DNA of 64,000 nt from UMGS1958 sp045542415 (GCA_045542415.1 JAZQKZ010000002.1:1-64000); one strand, 5' to 3'; positions 1 to 8,905 are shown, numbered from the stretch's first letter. Notes: generated by a model not told the origin, from the letters alone. Made by a program: numbers and translations.

Positions 1-2688
1 ATATAACGGATTTAAAAAGATAACTCCCTTCAAGTCGATATACAACTCCTGCTCTGATTTACCTGTCAGTTCTGACATGAATTCCATATCAATACGAGCT
101 TTTTCGCCTATTGATACAGCAAGTGCTTCTGTTGCAGTATCAACCTGTGTTACCTCTTTTCTTGCACCGATAGTCCGTTTTGTAAACATATCCGCTTTTC
201 TTTCAAGTTCTCGATTTTCATTTAATACTTCAAGTGAGCAGAGAAGAAAATAGCTGCTGTCATTTGAAAATGCAGTGCTGTTACCTCTTGAATTTATGAG
301 TCCGTATTTTGCGGTAAATTCGTCATACAGTTTATTGAGCCTGTCCTGTTGTGCTTTGATTTCATAATCAGGATAGTCCTCTGTCTGATACTCAATCAAT
401 TCCTTCACACAGTCACGAATTTCTATCATGCCTTTAATACGGTTCTGTGCAGTAAGCGAAACATCAACCTTATTCATACGACTGTTTTCACGGAAGTATA
501 TGTCACCATCAACAATTGTATATGAAAAGTTCTTTACATTCGGGTCTGCCGGGATAGACAAATCCTCCTCATTTGATATATCCTCAACTTCATATTCCGT
601 AATCTGTGCATGAATGTTCTGTATTGCTCCGTCAAGCAGTTCGCCTAGGTCTGCATCATCATAGGCTTTGCAGTTAAGCTGCATACCGAACGGACCGCTT
701 TCCTCGACCATTTCACCAAGTATCATATCGGGATTATCTATGAAATATTGGTTTAATATATGCCCGTTATCAAGAGTGCCGACATTTACCCATTCGGGCA
801 TTATATCTGTCATGCGGTCACGCTTTTGCAAGAAGATAATATCCGACGTTACCTCTGTTCCGGCATTTGCCTTAAAGGTATTATCAGGCAAGCGAATTGC
901 ACCAAGTAAATCAGCACGCTGTGCGATATATTTTCGTACATTGGAATTTCTCTTGTCCATTGTACCGCTTGAAGTTATGAACGCAACGACACCACCGGGA
1001 CGTACTTTATCAAGAGTTTTAGCAAAGAAATAATCGTGTATGAGAAAATTATGCTTGTCATATCTCTTATCCATCACCTTGAACTGCCCGAAAGGTACGT
1101 TGCCGATAGCCACATCAAAGAAGCTGTCGGGAAGTGTTGTATCTTCATATCCTTGTATTGCAACACTATTCTTTTGATATAGCTGCTGTGCGATTCTGCC
1201 GGAGATACTGTCAAGCTCAATTCCATAAACCTTGCAATTACTAAGGCTATTAGGTAGCATACCCTCAAAGTTGCCTACACCCATTGACGGATCTAAGATA
1301 TTGCCTTGTTTCAAGCCCATGTTTTCAAGTGCTTTGTACATAGACCTGATTACAACAGGCGGTGTATAGAAAGCTGTAAGTGTACTTTCCCTTGCAGCTC
1401 TGTATTCTTCATCAGTAAGCAGTGACTTGAGTTCCTGATACTTGCTGTGTTTTTCTGAAAAGCAATCCGAAAGACCGCCCCAGCCTACATACTGCGATAA
1501 TATTTCCTGTTCTTCAGGAGTGGCAAGCCTGTGTTCGGACTCGAGTGCTTTAAGTGTTCGTATAGCCGTTACATTTGCCTGATATTTCTGGCTTGGTGTA
1601 CCGTGACCGAGTTCGTCATTATTGATTTTGAAATTATGCCGTTCCGACATTGGTATTTCAGGATATATTACGGTGTTTTGTACCCGTTCTTTAGGCTTTT
1701 GATATATGGGTGTGAGTGTTTCTTCCTGTTTTTCTTCGGATGGATTAATTTCATCTGCGTTATCTTCTTTTTCTTCTAATATTTGAGATGACTTTTCGAT
1801 TTTCTGCTCTGAACTAATCTCCGCAATTTCTTTTTCGCTCATATATCTGCCTGATTTTATGAGACTATCAATACGCTTTGCAGCTACATTCCACGATATA
1901 TTAACCTTTGCAAGCGGTGATAATATATCATCACGGCTGAATGTTATACCTTTAGCATCATGCCATTCACTGAAGAGTCCGCCGCTGTGTCCGCCTGTAC
2001 CATACTCCTGTTTCAAAAAATCAATACGTTCCTTTGTGTCGGTATGCTCCTGAAAATACAAATATATTCTTATCTTACCTCTATCCATACCACTGCCACG
2101 AAGAAACAGCTTGTCAATTTCATCCTCAGTGATAAAACGCTGTGCTGTACTTGCTTGATATTCATCTGCCCTAAAATGCAAATGCCCACGTTCCAAATCA
2201 TTAAGCTGTGCTAACACTTTGTCAGGACTATACATTTCAAACCGCATCACATCTGTATTCTCAGAGTATTCTGCATCTAACATTTCAACGGCCGATCTTA
2301 GCTTTTCTCTACCATCAGGCTTTGTAAGCATTTCTGCTATCCTCGCCGTACTGTCAGGATAACCGCCGTCAAACCACTCTTCGTTGAACAGCTCTCGCAG
2401 TTCGGGATACTCGTCAAAGTTTACGTCCCTTTTCATAAACCAAAATGCACTTGCTGCTTTAGAGCACTCATGTCTGTTTATGTTGTCGATAGTTTCCTGT
2501 GTAACATATCTTCCAAGATTTAACAGTTCACTGATTCTTTTATCTGCCATATCCCAAGTGACAAGCTCGTACCGTCTTGCGGTAACAGCACTTTCACCAC
2601 GGGCAATTTTGATTCCCTCATCATTCCACCATACAGATATTTTATCGCCGTCAAAGATAAATCCTTTACCGCCTGCGCCATACTCCTG
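1..2688 (-). pseudogene. ICE giant ArdC/N6-methylase-helicase protein, part after an in-frame stop (runs off left edge)
   Basis: This is the same reading frame as the 2689-4068 gene, open from just after its TAA to the window edge, so it is the middle of one giant ICE protein. It shows a linker motif IDFLKQEYGTGGHSGG near 2010, then YVGWGGL and TAFYTPP, a methyltransferase SAM motif LDPSMGVGNF near 1285, and a motif IV-like IGNVPFG near 1100, followed by a long alpha-helical stretch ending GVIFLNPLY at the edge. In this family a SNF2-type helicase normally follows; that part is outside the window. Known relatives are single proteins of 2,000-3,000 residues encoded by Clostridia conjugative elements, of uncertain role (DNA modification or protection during transfer is inferred). 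An in-frame ATG at 2550 could restart translation, but I see no strong ribosome site, so I treat this part as probably silent. Confidence 0.75.
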
Positions 2689-4068
2689 TTACAGAAACTC
2701 AATATTTTCAGCACTTGACTTATTCTTGCTGTACACGGTGCATATATCTAAAACGCTGTTTCGGTTATTACTTCCTGTTGTCAGCACTTCATCAATAATC
2801 TGCTGAGGAATGGAAAAAGCAGAGCTTCTTATTCGCTCTGCTTCTCTTATCATATTCTGTTGTTCTTCCTCAGATGGAAGCGGCATATCAAACAGATTTA
2901 GCTGTACACCAGCTCCGACAGTACCGTTTCCTCCGCCAAATGTCGGTAATTGTTCATCAGCCCTGTCCAAAGCATCGGATCCTTCGATTTCATAATCTCC
3001 GTCACTCCCTCCGCTTTCGCCATCTGTTCCACCATTTGCTCGACCTGTTGTGTCGCTGTTTTGTCTATCTCCTCCAAGTGCTGGAGCAGCGTCCCGTTCA
3101 TCAGTAATATTGAGTACAGGCTCCGGCGATGCTGTTTTAAGTATGTTCTCCTCATCATTCCGTATTTGCCTATCCTGTGCTCCTGTGTCGGTACGCTCAG
3201 ATTCGGAATCTGATAATCTCCTTTCATCTTGTACGTTAATGCTTCTGCCATCTTCATCATTCCTTTCTCGCTTTATATTGTTTCTATCCTCATTATATAC
3301 CTGTTTTTGTAATTGTGCAAATTTCTTCTGTTCTGCACGGATAGTTTCAGAAATATTTCTAAGAGCTGCTTCTGAAATAGCACTAACTGCGTTTCCCAAA
3401 ATACTGATTGTTTCGTGAGTATTGAAATCGCGCATATGCTCAAACTCGTCCGCACCAAATACATTATCCGGCTCAAGTCCCATTCTCTGCATTACCATAT
3501 ATGCAACCGATACTTCTGCCGTTTGCCTGAACCGTAGGTCGATATTTACCTCATCAAGACCGTGAAGTAAGCTGTTGCTTTTTACATAGCCAATCTCATG
3601 CAGATAATCATATTTATTATCCTCAACTGCATTATGTGCCGCACAGATTATGGCGTCTGTTATAGTTGTATCAACCTTTAACTCACCAAAATTATTCGCA
3701 AGTGTTTCAATGATGGCATCATCATATTTGGCATCATACTTCCACAGCCTGACCTCTCGGTTATATCTGTCATTGGTATCAGAAACATCAAATACATATT
3801 CCAATCCATAACGGCTTCCGTTCTCACGAAGCAGGGCGATTCCTTTTGCTCCTTTGTTTATCCAACGGTGCATACTGTTGTTCCAGACTTCGATTGTAGC
3901 ACAGGCAGTTGCATCGGGACGCTGTGCATGGATAAGTACCTGATCCTCAAACGGATACTTGTATTGCCACGCAGCAGTCTTTAAAAAATCCGTCCAGTTC
4001 TTGTAATCTGAGAATGATTTTGTGGTATCGTGAAACAGCTCAAATATCTGCTGTATTTTTGTTGCCAT
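2689..4068 (-). CDS. N-terminal fragment of ICE giant ArdC-like/methylase protein, cut by TAA
   Basis: The start is supported by GAGGTGATTGC before the ATG. Residues ~1-130 look like the ArdC/LtrC-type single-stranded-DNA-binding domain of conjugative elements (pattern W..FL...Y....Q.LIHAQRPDATA, then W....NKGAKGIAL). Next come a helical region with a VSVAYMVMQRMGLEP block and a charged, low-complexity Asp/Glu/Arg/Gly-rich linker (~270-400). The frame ends at TAA within AENIEFL*QEYGAGGKG. The same motif recurs intact ~680 bp further on as IDFLKQEYGTGG, so the TAA stands where a Lys codon (AAA) is expected: one A-to-T change. It is the 5' part of a broken gene; the 459-residue product alone may or may not function. 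It lies downstream of five small accessory genes on the same strand. Confidence 0.75.
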   Translation of the reverse strand: MATKIQQIFELFHDTTKSFSDYKNWTDFLKTAAWQYKYPFEDQVLIHAQRPDATACATIEVWNNSMHRWINKGAKGIALLRENGSRYGLEYVFDVSDTNDRYNREVRLWKYDAKYDDAIIETLANNFGELKVDTTITDAIICAAHNAVEDNKYDYLHEIGYVKSNSLLHGLDEVNIDLRFRQTAEVSVAYMVMQRMGLEPDNVFGADEFEHMRDFNTHETISILGNAVSAISEAALRNISETIRAEQKKFAQLQKQVYNEDRNNIKRERNDEDGRSINVQDERRLSDSESERTDTGAQDRQIRNDEENILKTASPEPVLNITDERDAAPALGGDRQNSDTTGRANGGTDGESGGSDGDYEIEGSDALDRADEQLPTFGGGNGTVGAGVQLNLFDMPLPSEEEQQNMIREAERIRSSAFSIPQQIIDEVLTTGSNNRNSVLDICTVYSKNKSSAENIEFL

Positions 4069-4080
4069 GCAATCACCTCG

Positions 4081-4476
4081 CTATCTGCTCTGTTCCTTTT
4101 TCTTGTTTTTTATCCTGCGCTGCTCACGCAACTTTTCAACATCCTTTACCGCATCCTCTAATGAATCGTATTTACCATTTTCCAAACCATCTATGAATTT
4201 CAACTCATCACGATAATCCATACCGTCAACTAAGTGACACAATCGGTTTAATCTGCCGAGTGTATCACTCTTTTTATTGACTAATCCTAAAATTTTCTCA
4301 TCTGTATTGTCCTCGGAAAACAACTCGATTTTCAATGTTCTTGCATTATCTAACATAATGAGGTTAGGTGTGGTTAAAATTCCGGCTCGCTGTAAACGGT
4401 CATATACTTCAACAGGAGGACGTGACAAATCTGCGATGAGATTGTTGTTTAAGAAATTTATTCTCGCTGTAATCAT
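4081..4476 (-). CDS. Conserved-type ICE accessory protein, unknown function
   Basis: A 131-residue soluble protein with a mixed N-terminal half (MITARINFLNNNLIADLSRP) and a basic, lysine-rich helical C-terminus. I do not recognise a domain. GGGAGTGAGAG precedes the ATG. It sits 12 bp before the giant ArdC/methylase gene and two bases after the 4479-4874 gene, so it belongs to the same transcript. Position and size match the small accessory genes commonly found upstream of the methylase/helicase gene in clostridial conjugative elements. No membrane segment or signal peptide is visible. Confidence 0.65.
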   Translation of the reverse strand: MITARINFLNNNLIADLSRPPVEVYDRLQRAGILTTPNLIMLDNARTLKIELFSEDNTDEKILGLVNKKSDTLGRLNRLCHLVDGMDYRDELKFIDGLENGKYDSLEDAVKDVEKLREQRRIKNKKKEQSR

Positions 4477-4478
4477 GT

Positions 4479-4874
4479 TTATCTCTCACTCCCTATATGT
4501 ATTCGATTCGCTACAACTCCCGCTGCCTTTTTCAAAGCATGCATTGTTTTACGGTTACACTTTTCCAAATCTGCTTTGCGATTCTTTAAGCTTTCAAAAT
4601 TACTCTTAAATTCGGGAGTGTTAATATCTATGAAATACTGTCTGCAACAGCAGTCCAAATATTCATAAAAATCTCCGGAAGTCTTTGTTTTCTCATGTGC
4701 TTCACGAATCATTTTATCCGAGATTTCGTGATATACCAGCTGACCGCCGGATACGGCACATGGATTGTAATATACCTCAATGAAGCCGTTGTCCGTCCGG
4801 AAGAATTTATCCATTTCTGTTACATTCGGATTTTCTTCTATAAGCTTTTGATTTGCTTTTATTATGTTTTCCAT
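4479..4874 (-). CDS. ICE accessory protein, unknown function
   Basis: A 131-residue soluble protein. It has a central block GFIEVYYNPCAVSGGQLVYH, a short DCCCRQYF cysteine cluster, and a basic C-terminus. AGGTGAAAAAGA precedes the ATG. The stop lies two bases upstream of the next start, indicating translational coupling. No known domain is recognised. The GGQxVYH-type block gives the impression of a small mixed alpha/beta fold that handles a partner protein or nucleic acid, but that is only an impression. Confidence 0.6.
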   Translation of the reverse strand: MENIIKANQKLIEENPNVTEMDKFFRTDNGFIEVYYNPCAVSGGQLVYHEISDKMIREAHEKTKTSGDFYEYLDCCCRQYFIDINTPEFKSNFESLKNRKADLEKCNRKTMHALKKAAGVVANRIHIGSER

Positions 4875-5052
4875 TCTTTTTCACCTCATTCTTTCTGCTG
4901 CCATATCCTACATGCGGATATTTTCGCTTATCTTCTTCATTCTGCTGTTTTGATTTATAGAAAGGGCAATCACCGTCATTACAAAGTTTTTGCTTTAAAA
5001 TACTGCAACCGCCCTTTATATTTGCAAAACAATTACTGTAATCCTTATTCAT
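4807..5052 (-). CDS. Small cysteine-rich ICE protein (CxxC-type)
   Basis: Up to 81 residues. The first ~35 carry a Cys pattern NCFANIKGGCSILKQKLC..GDCPFYK that looks like a small metal-binding or disulfide knuckle. TGGAGATTAAAA is well placed before the ATG, and the start overlaps the stop of the 5045-5248 gene. The last ~24 residues are a Lys/Arg/Asn-rich run that overlaps the first 68 bp of the next gene in another frame. That tail does not look selected, so the gene may originally have ended earlier. Function unknown. Confidence 0.55.
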   Translation of the reverse strand: MNKDYSNCFANIKGGCSILKQKLCNDGDCPFYKSKQQNEEDKRKYPHVGYGSRKNEVKKNGKHNKSKSKAYRRKSECNRNG

Positions 5053-5248
5053 TTTTAATCTCCACTAAACTAATATAGCTGTTTATCTGCAAGCCCTCTG
5101 ACTTTGCTATTTCATAAAACTTATCCATAACACGCTTACGGCGTTCTTTCAGATTGTCTCTGTCTGCTTTCTTTATTGCTTTACCGGCAGTTAAATCTAC
5201 ATAGCCGCTTGCGTTGTATTTTATATTCGGACTTCTGCCTGAACTCAT
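5045..5248 (-). CDS. Small ICE protein, unknown function
   Basis: A 67-residue protein with a basic helical centre (KADRDNLKERRKRVMDKFYEIAKSEGLQINSYISL). GAGAGGTGATGCGAG precedes the ATG. It is flanked on both sides by small same-strand genes with tiny gaps or overlaps. The pattern resembles short DNA-binding or CopG/Arc-like accessory proteins of conjugative elements, but no motif is decisive. Confidence 0.55.
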   Translation of the reverse strand: MSSGRSPNIKYNASGYVDLTAGKAIKKADRDNLKERRKRVMDKFYEIAKSEGLQINSYISLVEIKNE

Positions 5249-5254
5249 CTCGCA

Positions 5255-5512
5255 TCACCTCTCAGGCTCCGACTTATTTGATTTATTCAAGTGCTGCACT
5301 AGCCGTGCCTTGTCATAACCACGCTTGCAGAAATCTTTCTGTGCCGAGAGTAAGTTATCAAAGTAATGTCCCCAGTGATAGTTATCACCATTGCTGCACT
5401 CCCACGTTACGCACATATTCGGATTCTTTTCGTGAATACCCAATACAACCTCTGATTCTCCGATTTTGATTGCATTGATTATAACATATCCTGCATTTTT
5501 TCTTGTTTCCAT
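5255..5512 (-). CDS. ICE accessory protein, unknown function
   Basis: An 85-residue protein starting METRKNAGYVIINAIK. I chose this start because GTGGAGGAAAAT lies immediately upstream, while the longer reading (ATG at 5578) begins inside a transcription terminator. It contains an aromatic, acidic central block VTWECSNGDNYHWGHYF followed by a basic helix (LLSAQKDFCKRGYDKARLVQHL). No known domain recognised; no membrane segment. It is the first gene of the accessory run after the ATPase terminator. Confidence 0.6.
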   Translation of the reverse strand: METRKNAGYVIINAIKIGESEVVLGIHEKNPNMCVTWECSNGDNYHWGHYFDNLLSAQKDFCKRGYDKARLVQHLNKSNKSEPER

Positions 5513-5539
5513 ATTTTCCTCCACTTTTTTCTTTATATC

Positions 5540-5574
5540 AAAAAAGCGACTATCTTCATAATATTGATAGTCGC
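5540..5574 (-). terminator. Intrinsic terminator of the ATPase gene
   Basis: On the minus strand, GCGACTATC and GATAGTCGC form a perfect 9-bp stem with an 11-base loop, followed directly by TTTTTT. It lies 10 bp downstream of the ATPase stop codon. Confidence 0.9.
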
Positions 5575-5583
5575 TCATATATT

Positions 5584-6810
5584 TTATTTACTTAACAACC
5601 AATCAATTAAATTGATTGATTTTATACCATCATAGGAATTGATATAATCTCTGTCCATTGAAAGTACTATTTTTTCATAATTATCCTGTATTAGCCTCAA
5701 CGGTCTTAATTCACGTTCTCTGACTTCTTCTCCAAGCATTGATTCTGTTACCTGAATATATATTTTCTCATTCGGCTTTTCTGCAACGAAGTCAACTTCT
5801 GTTTCTCCCACTTTTCCTATATATACTCTGTAATCTCTTCTCAATAATTCAAGAAAAACAACATTCTCTATTATATGTCCTCTGTCAGTGTCACGATAAC
5901 CTAACAGCATATTCCTGAACCCCAAGTCAATAATATAGTTCTTGCCAAGAGTTTTTAAATGCTGTTTTCCTTTGACATCATATCTGCCTACCGGATAGAA
6001 TACAAATGCACTTTTCAGCATTGAGATATATCTGTCGACAGTTTTTCCTGCAATGTTTTTATTTTTATCAACATCACCTTCAGAAGACAAGATATTCCCG
6101 ATATTATTAGGAGATGTTATGCTTCCTATATTGCTACACAAAAACATCACTATTTTATTTAACGTAGTCTGGTCTGCTGTCTTATTCCTTTGAAGAACGT
6201 CTCTTAACACAACTGTTGAATATATTCCCTCTAAGGCTTCATTGCTCCGAGCCTCATTAAAATTAAATTGACGTAATATCGGCATACCTCCAAATTGAAG
6301 ATACTTTTGAAATTTACTTTCCATAGTTACGTCAGGTGCAAATTCATAGAAATCCAGGAACTCTTTAAATGACAGAGGTAAAACACGGATTTCAATATAT
6401 CTTCCTGACAATAATGTTGAAAATTCGGTTGATAATAAATAGGCATTAGAGCCTGTAATATATATATCAACATCAAAATCCAGCCTGAATGATTCAACCG
6501 CTTTTTCCCAACCGTCAACAACCTGCAATTCATCAAAAATCAGGTACATCTTCTTTCCTGAAACAATCTTTGCACTGACGTAATCGTAAAATGCAAGATA
6601 ATTTGTCAAATCTCTGTATCGCAATGATTCCATATTCATATGAATAATCTGTTCATCACCTACACCCTCTGATATAAGATAGTCATGAAATAAATCCAAT
6701 AAGGTTGATTTTCCGCATCTTCGTATTCCTGTTACAATTTTTACTAAATCAACATCTTTATTTTCTATTAACCGATTCAGATACTCCGGTCTGTTGATTC
6801 TGTCTGCCAT
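5584..6810 (-). CDS. AAA ATPase with DUF4143 C-terminal domain
   Basis: A 408-residue cytoplasmic P-loop ATPase of the archaeal-like ATPase/DUF4143 group. Walker A is GIRRCGKST at ~28-36 and Walker B is LIFDELQ at ~90-96. The STAND/AAA-like core is followed by LRDVLQRNK and the DUF4143 region, whose end (VGETEVDFVAEKPNEKIYIQV) has the look of a PD-(D/E)xK nuclease-like fold: EVDF, then a beta strand with Q in place of the usual K. Length fits the family (~390-430). Biological roles of this family are mostly unknown; some members are suspected stress or defence genes. It has its own promoter (6839-6867) and terminator, and stands as an independent cargo unit within the ICE operon. Confidence 0.85.
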   Translation of the reverse strand: MADRINRPEYLNRLIENKDVDLVKIVTGIRRCGKSTLLDLFHDYLISEGVGDEQIIHMNMESLRYRDLTNYLAFYDYVSAKIVSGKKMYLIFDELQVVDGWEKAVESFRLDFDVDIYITGSNAYLLSTEFSTLLSGRYIEIRVLPLSFKEFLDFYEFAPDVTMESKFQKYLQFGGMPILRQFNFNEARSNEALEGIYSTVVLRDVLQRNKTADQTTLNKIVMFLCSNIGSITSPNNIGNILSSEGDVDKNKNIAGKTVDRYISMLKSAFVFYPVGRYDVKGKQHLKTLGKNYIIDLGFRNMLLGYRDTDRGHIIENVVFLELLRRDYRVYIGKVGETEVDFVAEKPNEKIYIQVTESMLGEEVRERELRPLRLIQDNYEKIVLSMDRDYINSYDGIKSINLIDWLLSK

Positions 6811-6838
6811 TCATATCACTCCTCATATTTTTTATTTC

Positions 6839-6892
6839 ATTATACTACATCTTACACTTTAAGTCAATACTTTTCGACATGTAAGTCGGAAA
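6839..6892 (-). promoter_or_regulatory. Sigma-A promoter of the ATPase gene with upstream dyad
   Basis: Minus strand: -35 TTGACT (6862-6867), 17-bp spacer, -10 TATAAT (6839-6844). Immediately upstream of the -35 lies a 22-bp imperfect dyad (6871-6892) with arms TTTCCGAC / GTCGAAAA, a candidate operator or activator site. GAGGAG precedes the ATG at 6810. Confidence 0.8.
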
Positions 6893-6935
6893 CTTTTAAT
6901 TATTAAACCTTTTCAGTCAATAATCGACTAAAATT

Positions 6936-7046
6936 TTATTTATTATTCTCCCTGTATTCATCATCTTTACCCGCTACAAACATACAACACATAAGTGTTA
7001 CTCCTGCAAAAACACCCGCACAAAATGCGATTATAATCTTTATCAT
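6936..7046 (-). CDS. DUF3789-like single-pass membrane peptide (36 aa)
   Basis: A 36-residue open frame. It starts MIKIIIAFCAGVFAGVTLM with a hydrophobic segment at ~3-24, then a short polar tail (KDDEYRENNK). GGAGGAAATT sits directly before the ATG. Tiny proteins of this form (DUF3789) are regular passengers next to parB in Clostridia conjugative elements; function unknown. It lies 9 bp after the parB stop, so it is the last gene of the rep-parB transcript, just before the ATPase promoter. Confidence 0.8.
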   Translation of the reverse strand: MIKIIIAFCAGVFAGVTLMCCMFVAGKDDEYRENNK

Positions 7047-7055
7047 AATTTCCTC

Positions 7056-7913
7056 CTACCTTTCCGGTTCTTTTCTTTTTCTTGCCCAATTTTCGAGCAG
7101 TTTAATCATAGTTTCCTCTATTTGCTTTTTGGAATAGCTCTTAGGGAAGTATTTCCTCAATCTGTCCTCTTTAAACGTGATACGAAGCTTTTCCGGCTTT
7201 TCTTCCTGCATGATTGAATCTATAACATCGGGACTGAGCTTACCGTCCTGTGAAAATCTGCGTATCTTTGCAGCCTGTTCTATTGATGGTGTTGTTTCGT
7301 TGCTTTCGATTGATTTCATAACATCTGACTGAGCTTTTGTTCCTAAGTATGATAATTCAACTGCTGCATTAAGCGGTATTTTTTTATCATCTACCATTTC
7401 AAGTAATGGATCTATCAGTTCCGTCAGGCGTATGTAGCGTTGAATCTGATTGCGACTTTCACCTACTTGTTGTGCTAAAATATCTTTGGTTTTTAACTTG
7501 TGCCCAATTTGGGCACAAGTTGATTCAAGCCTTTTGCCCTGATGTTTCATTGCTTCAAGTTTCAGCTTATATGCAAAGGCTTTCTCACTCGGTAATATAT
7601 TTTCTCTCTGCAAATTGCTATCAACCAACAATATCGCTGCCATATCATCATCAAGATTCTTTACTATGACAGGTATATTTTCTTTCCCGGCAAGTTCACA
7701 AGCCTTTGCACGTCTGTGTCCTGACAGTATTTCATAGCCTCCGTCCTTATGCGGTCTTACTACAAGCGGTGATAATACACCGCTGCTTTTGATGCTGTCC
7801 ACAAGTTCAGTCATACTTTCATCCATAAGCACCTTGAAGGGCTGTTCTTCAAACGGCTTTAATTCTGAAATTGATACCGATTTAATTTCTTCATTGTTCT
7901 CTGCTATATTCAT
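7056..7913 (-). CDS. ParB/RepB/Spo0J-type partition protein
   Basis: A 285-residue cytoplasmic DNA-binding protein. The ParB N-terminal nuclease-like/CTPase domain spans ~12-105 (ISELKPFEEQPF; then EILSGHRRAKACELAG, with the characteristic GHRR box; then VDSNLQREN). A helix-turn-helix region follows (~120-190: KLKTKDILAQQVGESRNQIQRYIRL), then a basic C-terminus. GGGAGGAGG precedes the ATG, and the upstream gene's TAA abuts it (TAAATG). It probably acts in maintenance or segregation of the conjugative element. No ParA is seen in the window; it may lie beyond the left edge, or the protein may act as a regulator. Confidence 0.9.
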   Translation of the reverse strand: MNIAENNEEIKSVSISELKPFEEQPFKVLMDESMTELVDSIKSSGVLSPLVVRPHKDGGYEILSGHRRAKACELAGKENIPVIVKNLDDDMAAILLVDSNLQRENILPSEKAFAYKLKLEAMKHQGKRLESTCAQIGHKLKTKDILAQQVGESRNQIQRYIRLTELIDPLLEMVDDKKIPLNAAVELSYLGTKAQSDVMKSIESNETTPSIEQAAKIRRFSQDGKLSPDVIDSIMQEEKPEKLRITFKEDRLRKYFPKSYSKKQIEETMIKLLENWARKRKEPER

Positions 7914-8726
7914 TTATTCATCCCTCCTCCCGTATATGTCACTGTTTATCCTGTTGCCAAGTGCAATATCCGATGTAATTGGCAGATTATATAGCATACT
8001 TATTAGATATGCATCAGGCTTGTTTATCTTGTATCTAATTAGTCCCCACTCCATCAGCATTATCTCCATCATATCATAAGTTATCTTCCTGAAATTCATT
8101 CTCACAAGCTCTGTGGGAATACTTTTGCCGTTAATTCTATAATACGGAATATCTACAACCATTGCCTCGGTCATTAAATTCACAATATTGTCAACCTCAT
8201 TTTTATTGTTATGTAAAATCAACTCATCATAATTTATCTGATCTTTTATCTGAAAATTTATTTTTTTATATTTCTCAATCAACCTATCCTCCTGTTCCTC
8301 AGGATTGATGGATGGATATTTAATAACATCAGTATTTAATTCTTCTGTAATTGATGTGTTAGTATTTAATTGTATCGGATTTTCCTGAAACGGCTTGTCC
8401 AACATTGGATTTTCCAATATTGGCTCTACCGTTATCGGTTGTTCATGTATAATATATTCTACATCTTCAATCTGTCCCTTGTCATTCCTTATTTGATGTC
8501 GTTCAACGTATCCTGCTTTCTCAAGTTCCTTTATCCCTGTCCGTATAGCATCAATTTTCTCTTTACTGATATTTGCTAACCCTTTTAAAGAATAGTCCCA
8601 TTCATCAGGTAGACTTAGCATAACTGAAAGCAATCCCTTGGCTTTTAAACTCAAATCTCTGTTACGCAAATGATGATTTGACATAACCGTAAAATCTCTT
8701 GTCTTTTTCACTCTGAATACCGGCAT
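7914..8726 (-). CDS. ICE/plasmid replication-type HTH protein (RepA/DUF6017-like)
   Basis: A 270-residue protein. I take the start at MPVFRVKKTRDFTVMSNHHLRN because AAGGAGAGAAGAAA lies just upstream; an 8-residue extension is unlikely. The N-terminal ~100 residues form a winged helix typical of plasmid/ICE replication proteins (LSLKAKGLLSVMLSLPDEWDYSLKGLANISKEKIDAIRTGIKELEKAGYVER). A variable linker (~110-160) leads to a C-terminal helical region with RMNFRKITYDMMEIMLMEWGLIRY like the DUF6017 region. In clostridial elements this gene lies at one extremity and is paired with parB, as here. It probably acts in rolling-circle or theta replication of the excised form, or in control of the module. 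Confidence 0.8.
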   Translation of the reverse strand: MPVFRVKKTRDFTVMSNHHLRNRDLSLKAKGLLSVMLSLPDEWDYSLKGLANISKEKIDAIRTGIKELEKAGYVERHQIRNDKGQIEDVEYIIHEQPITVEPILENPMLDKPFQENPIQLNTNTSITEELNTDVIKYPSINPEEQEDRLIEKYKKINFQIKDQINYDELILHNNKNEVDNIVNLMTEAMVVDIPYYRINGKSIPTELVRMNFRKITYDMMEIMLMEWGLIRYKINKPDAYLISMLYNLPITSDIALGNRINSDIYGRRDE

Positions 8727-8905
8727 TTTCTTCTCTCCTTTTCCCAACAAAAAAAAGACTCTTGCCTATCTTTTCAGAAATGACAACAGTCTTAATTATT
8801 ATTTGCTTGTATAGCAGGCTTGTCCTCAAAAAAACCTGATACCTAAGCCATTTGTTTGATATTCGGTCATAGTAATACCAATTCCTCTTTAAAGCATATC
8901 TCAAG
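8727..8905. other. Terminal segment of the ICE and probable attachment junction with the amidase gene
   Basis: This AT-rich non-coding stretch separates the ICE's first gene from the amidase body. It must hold the rep promoter (minus strand) and the element end. Amidase homology begins abruptly at CACGGTGCGCCGGACGG (from ~8902): family members read DAGHG at this point, whereas here the frame reads SSAPHGAPDGG. The join is therefore about 8895-8905. I cannot define the core repeat without the other end of the element. Confidence 0.6.

Noticed and set aside
5513..5578. Upstream start of the small gene at 5255 (ATG at 5578)
   Set aside because: The extra codons overlap the ATPase terminator stem and T-run, and a strong ribosome site precedes the ATG at 5512.
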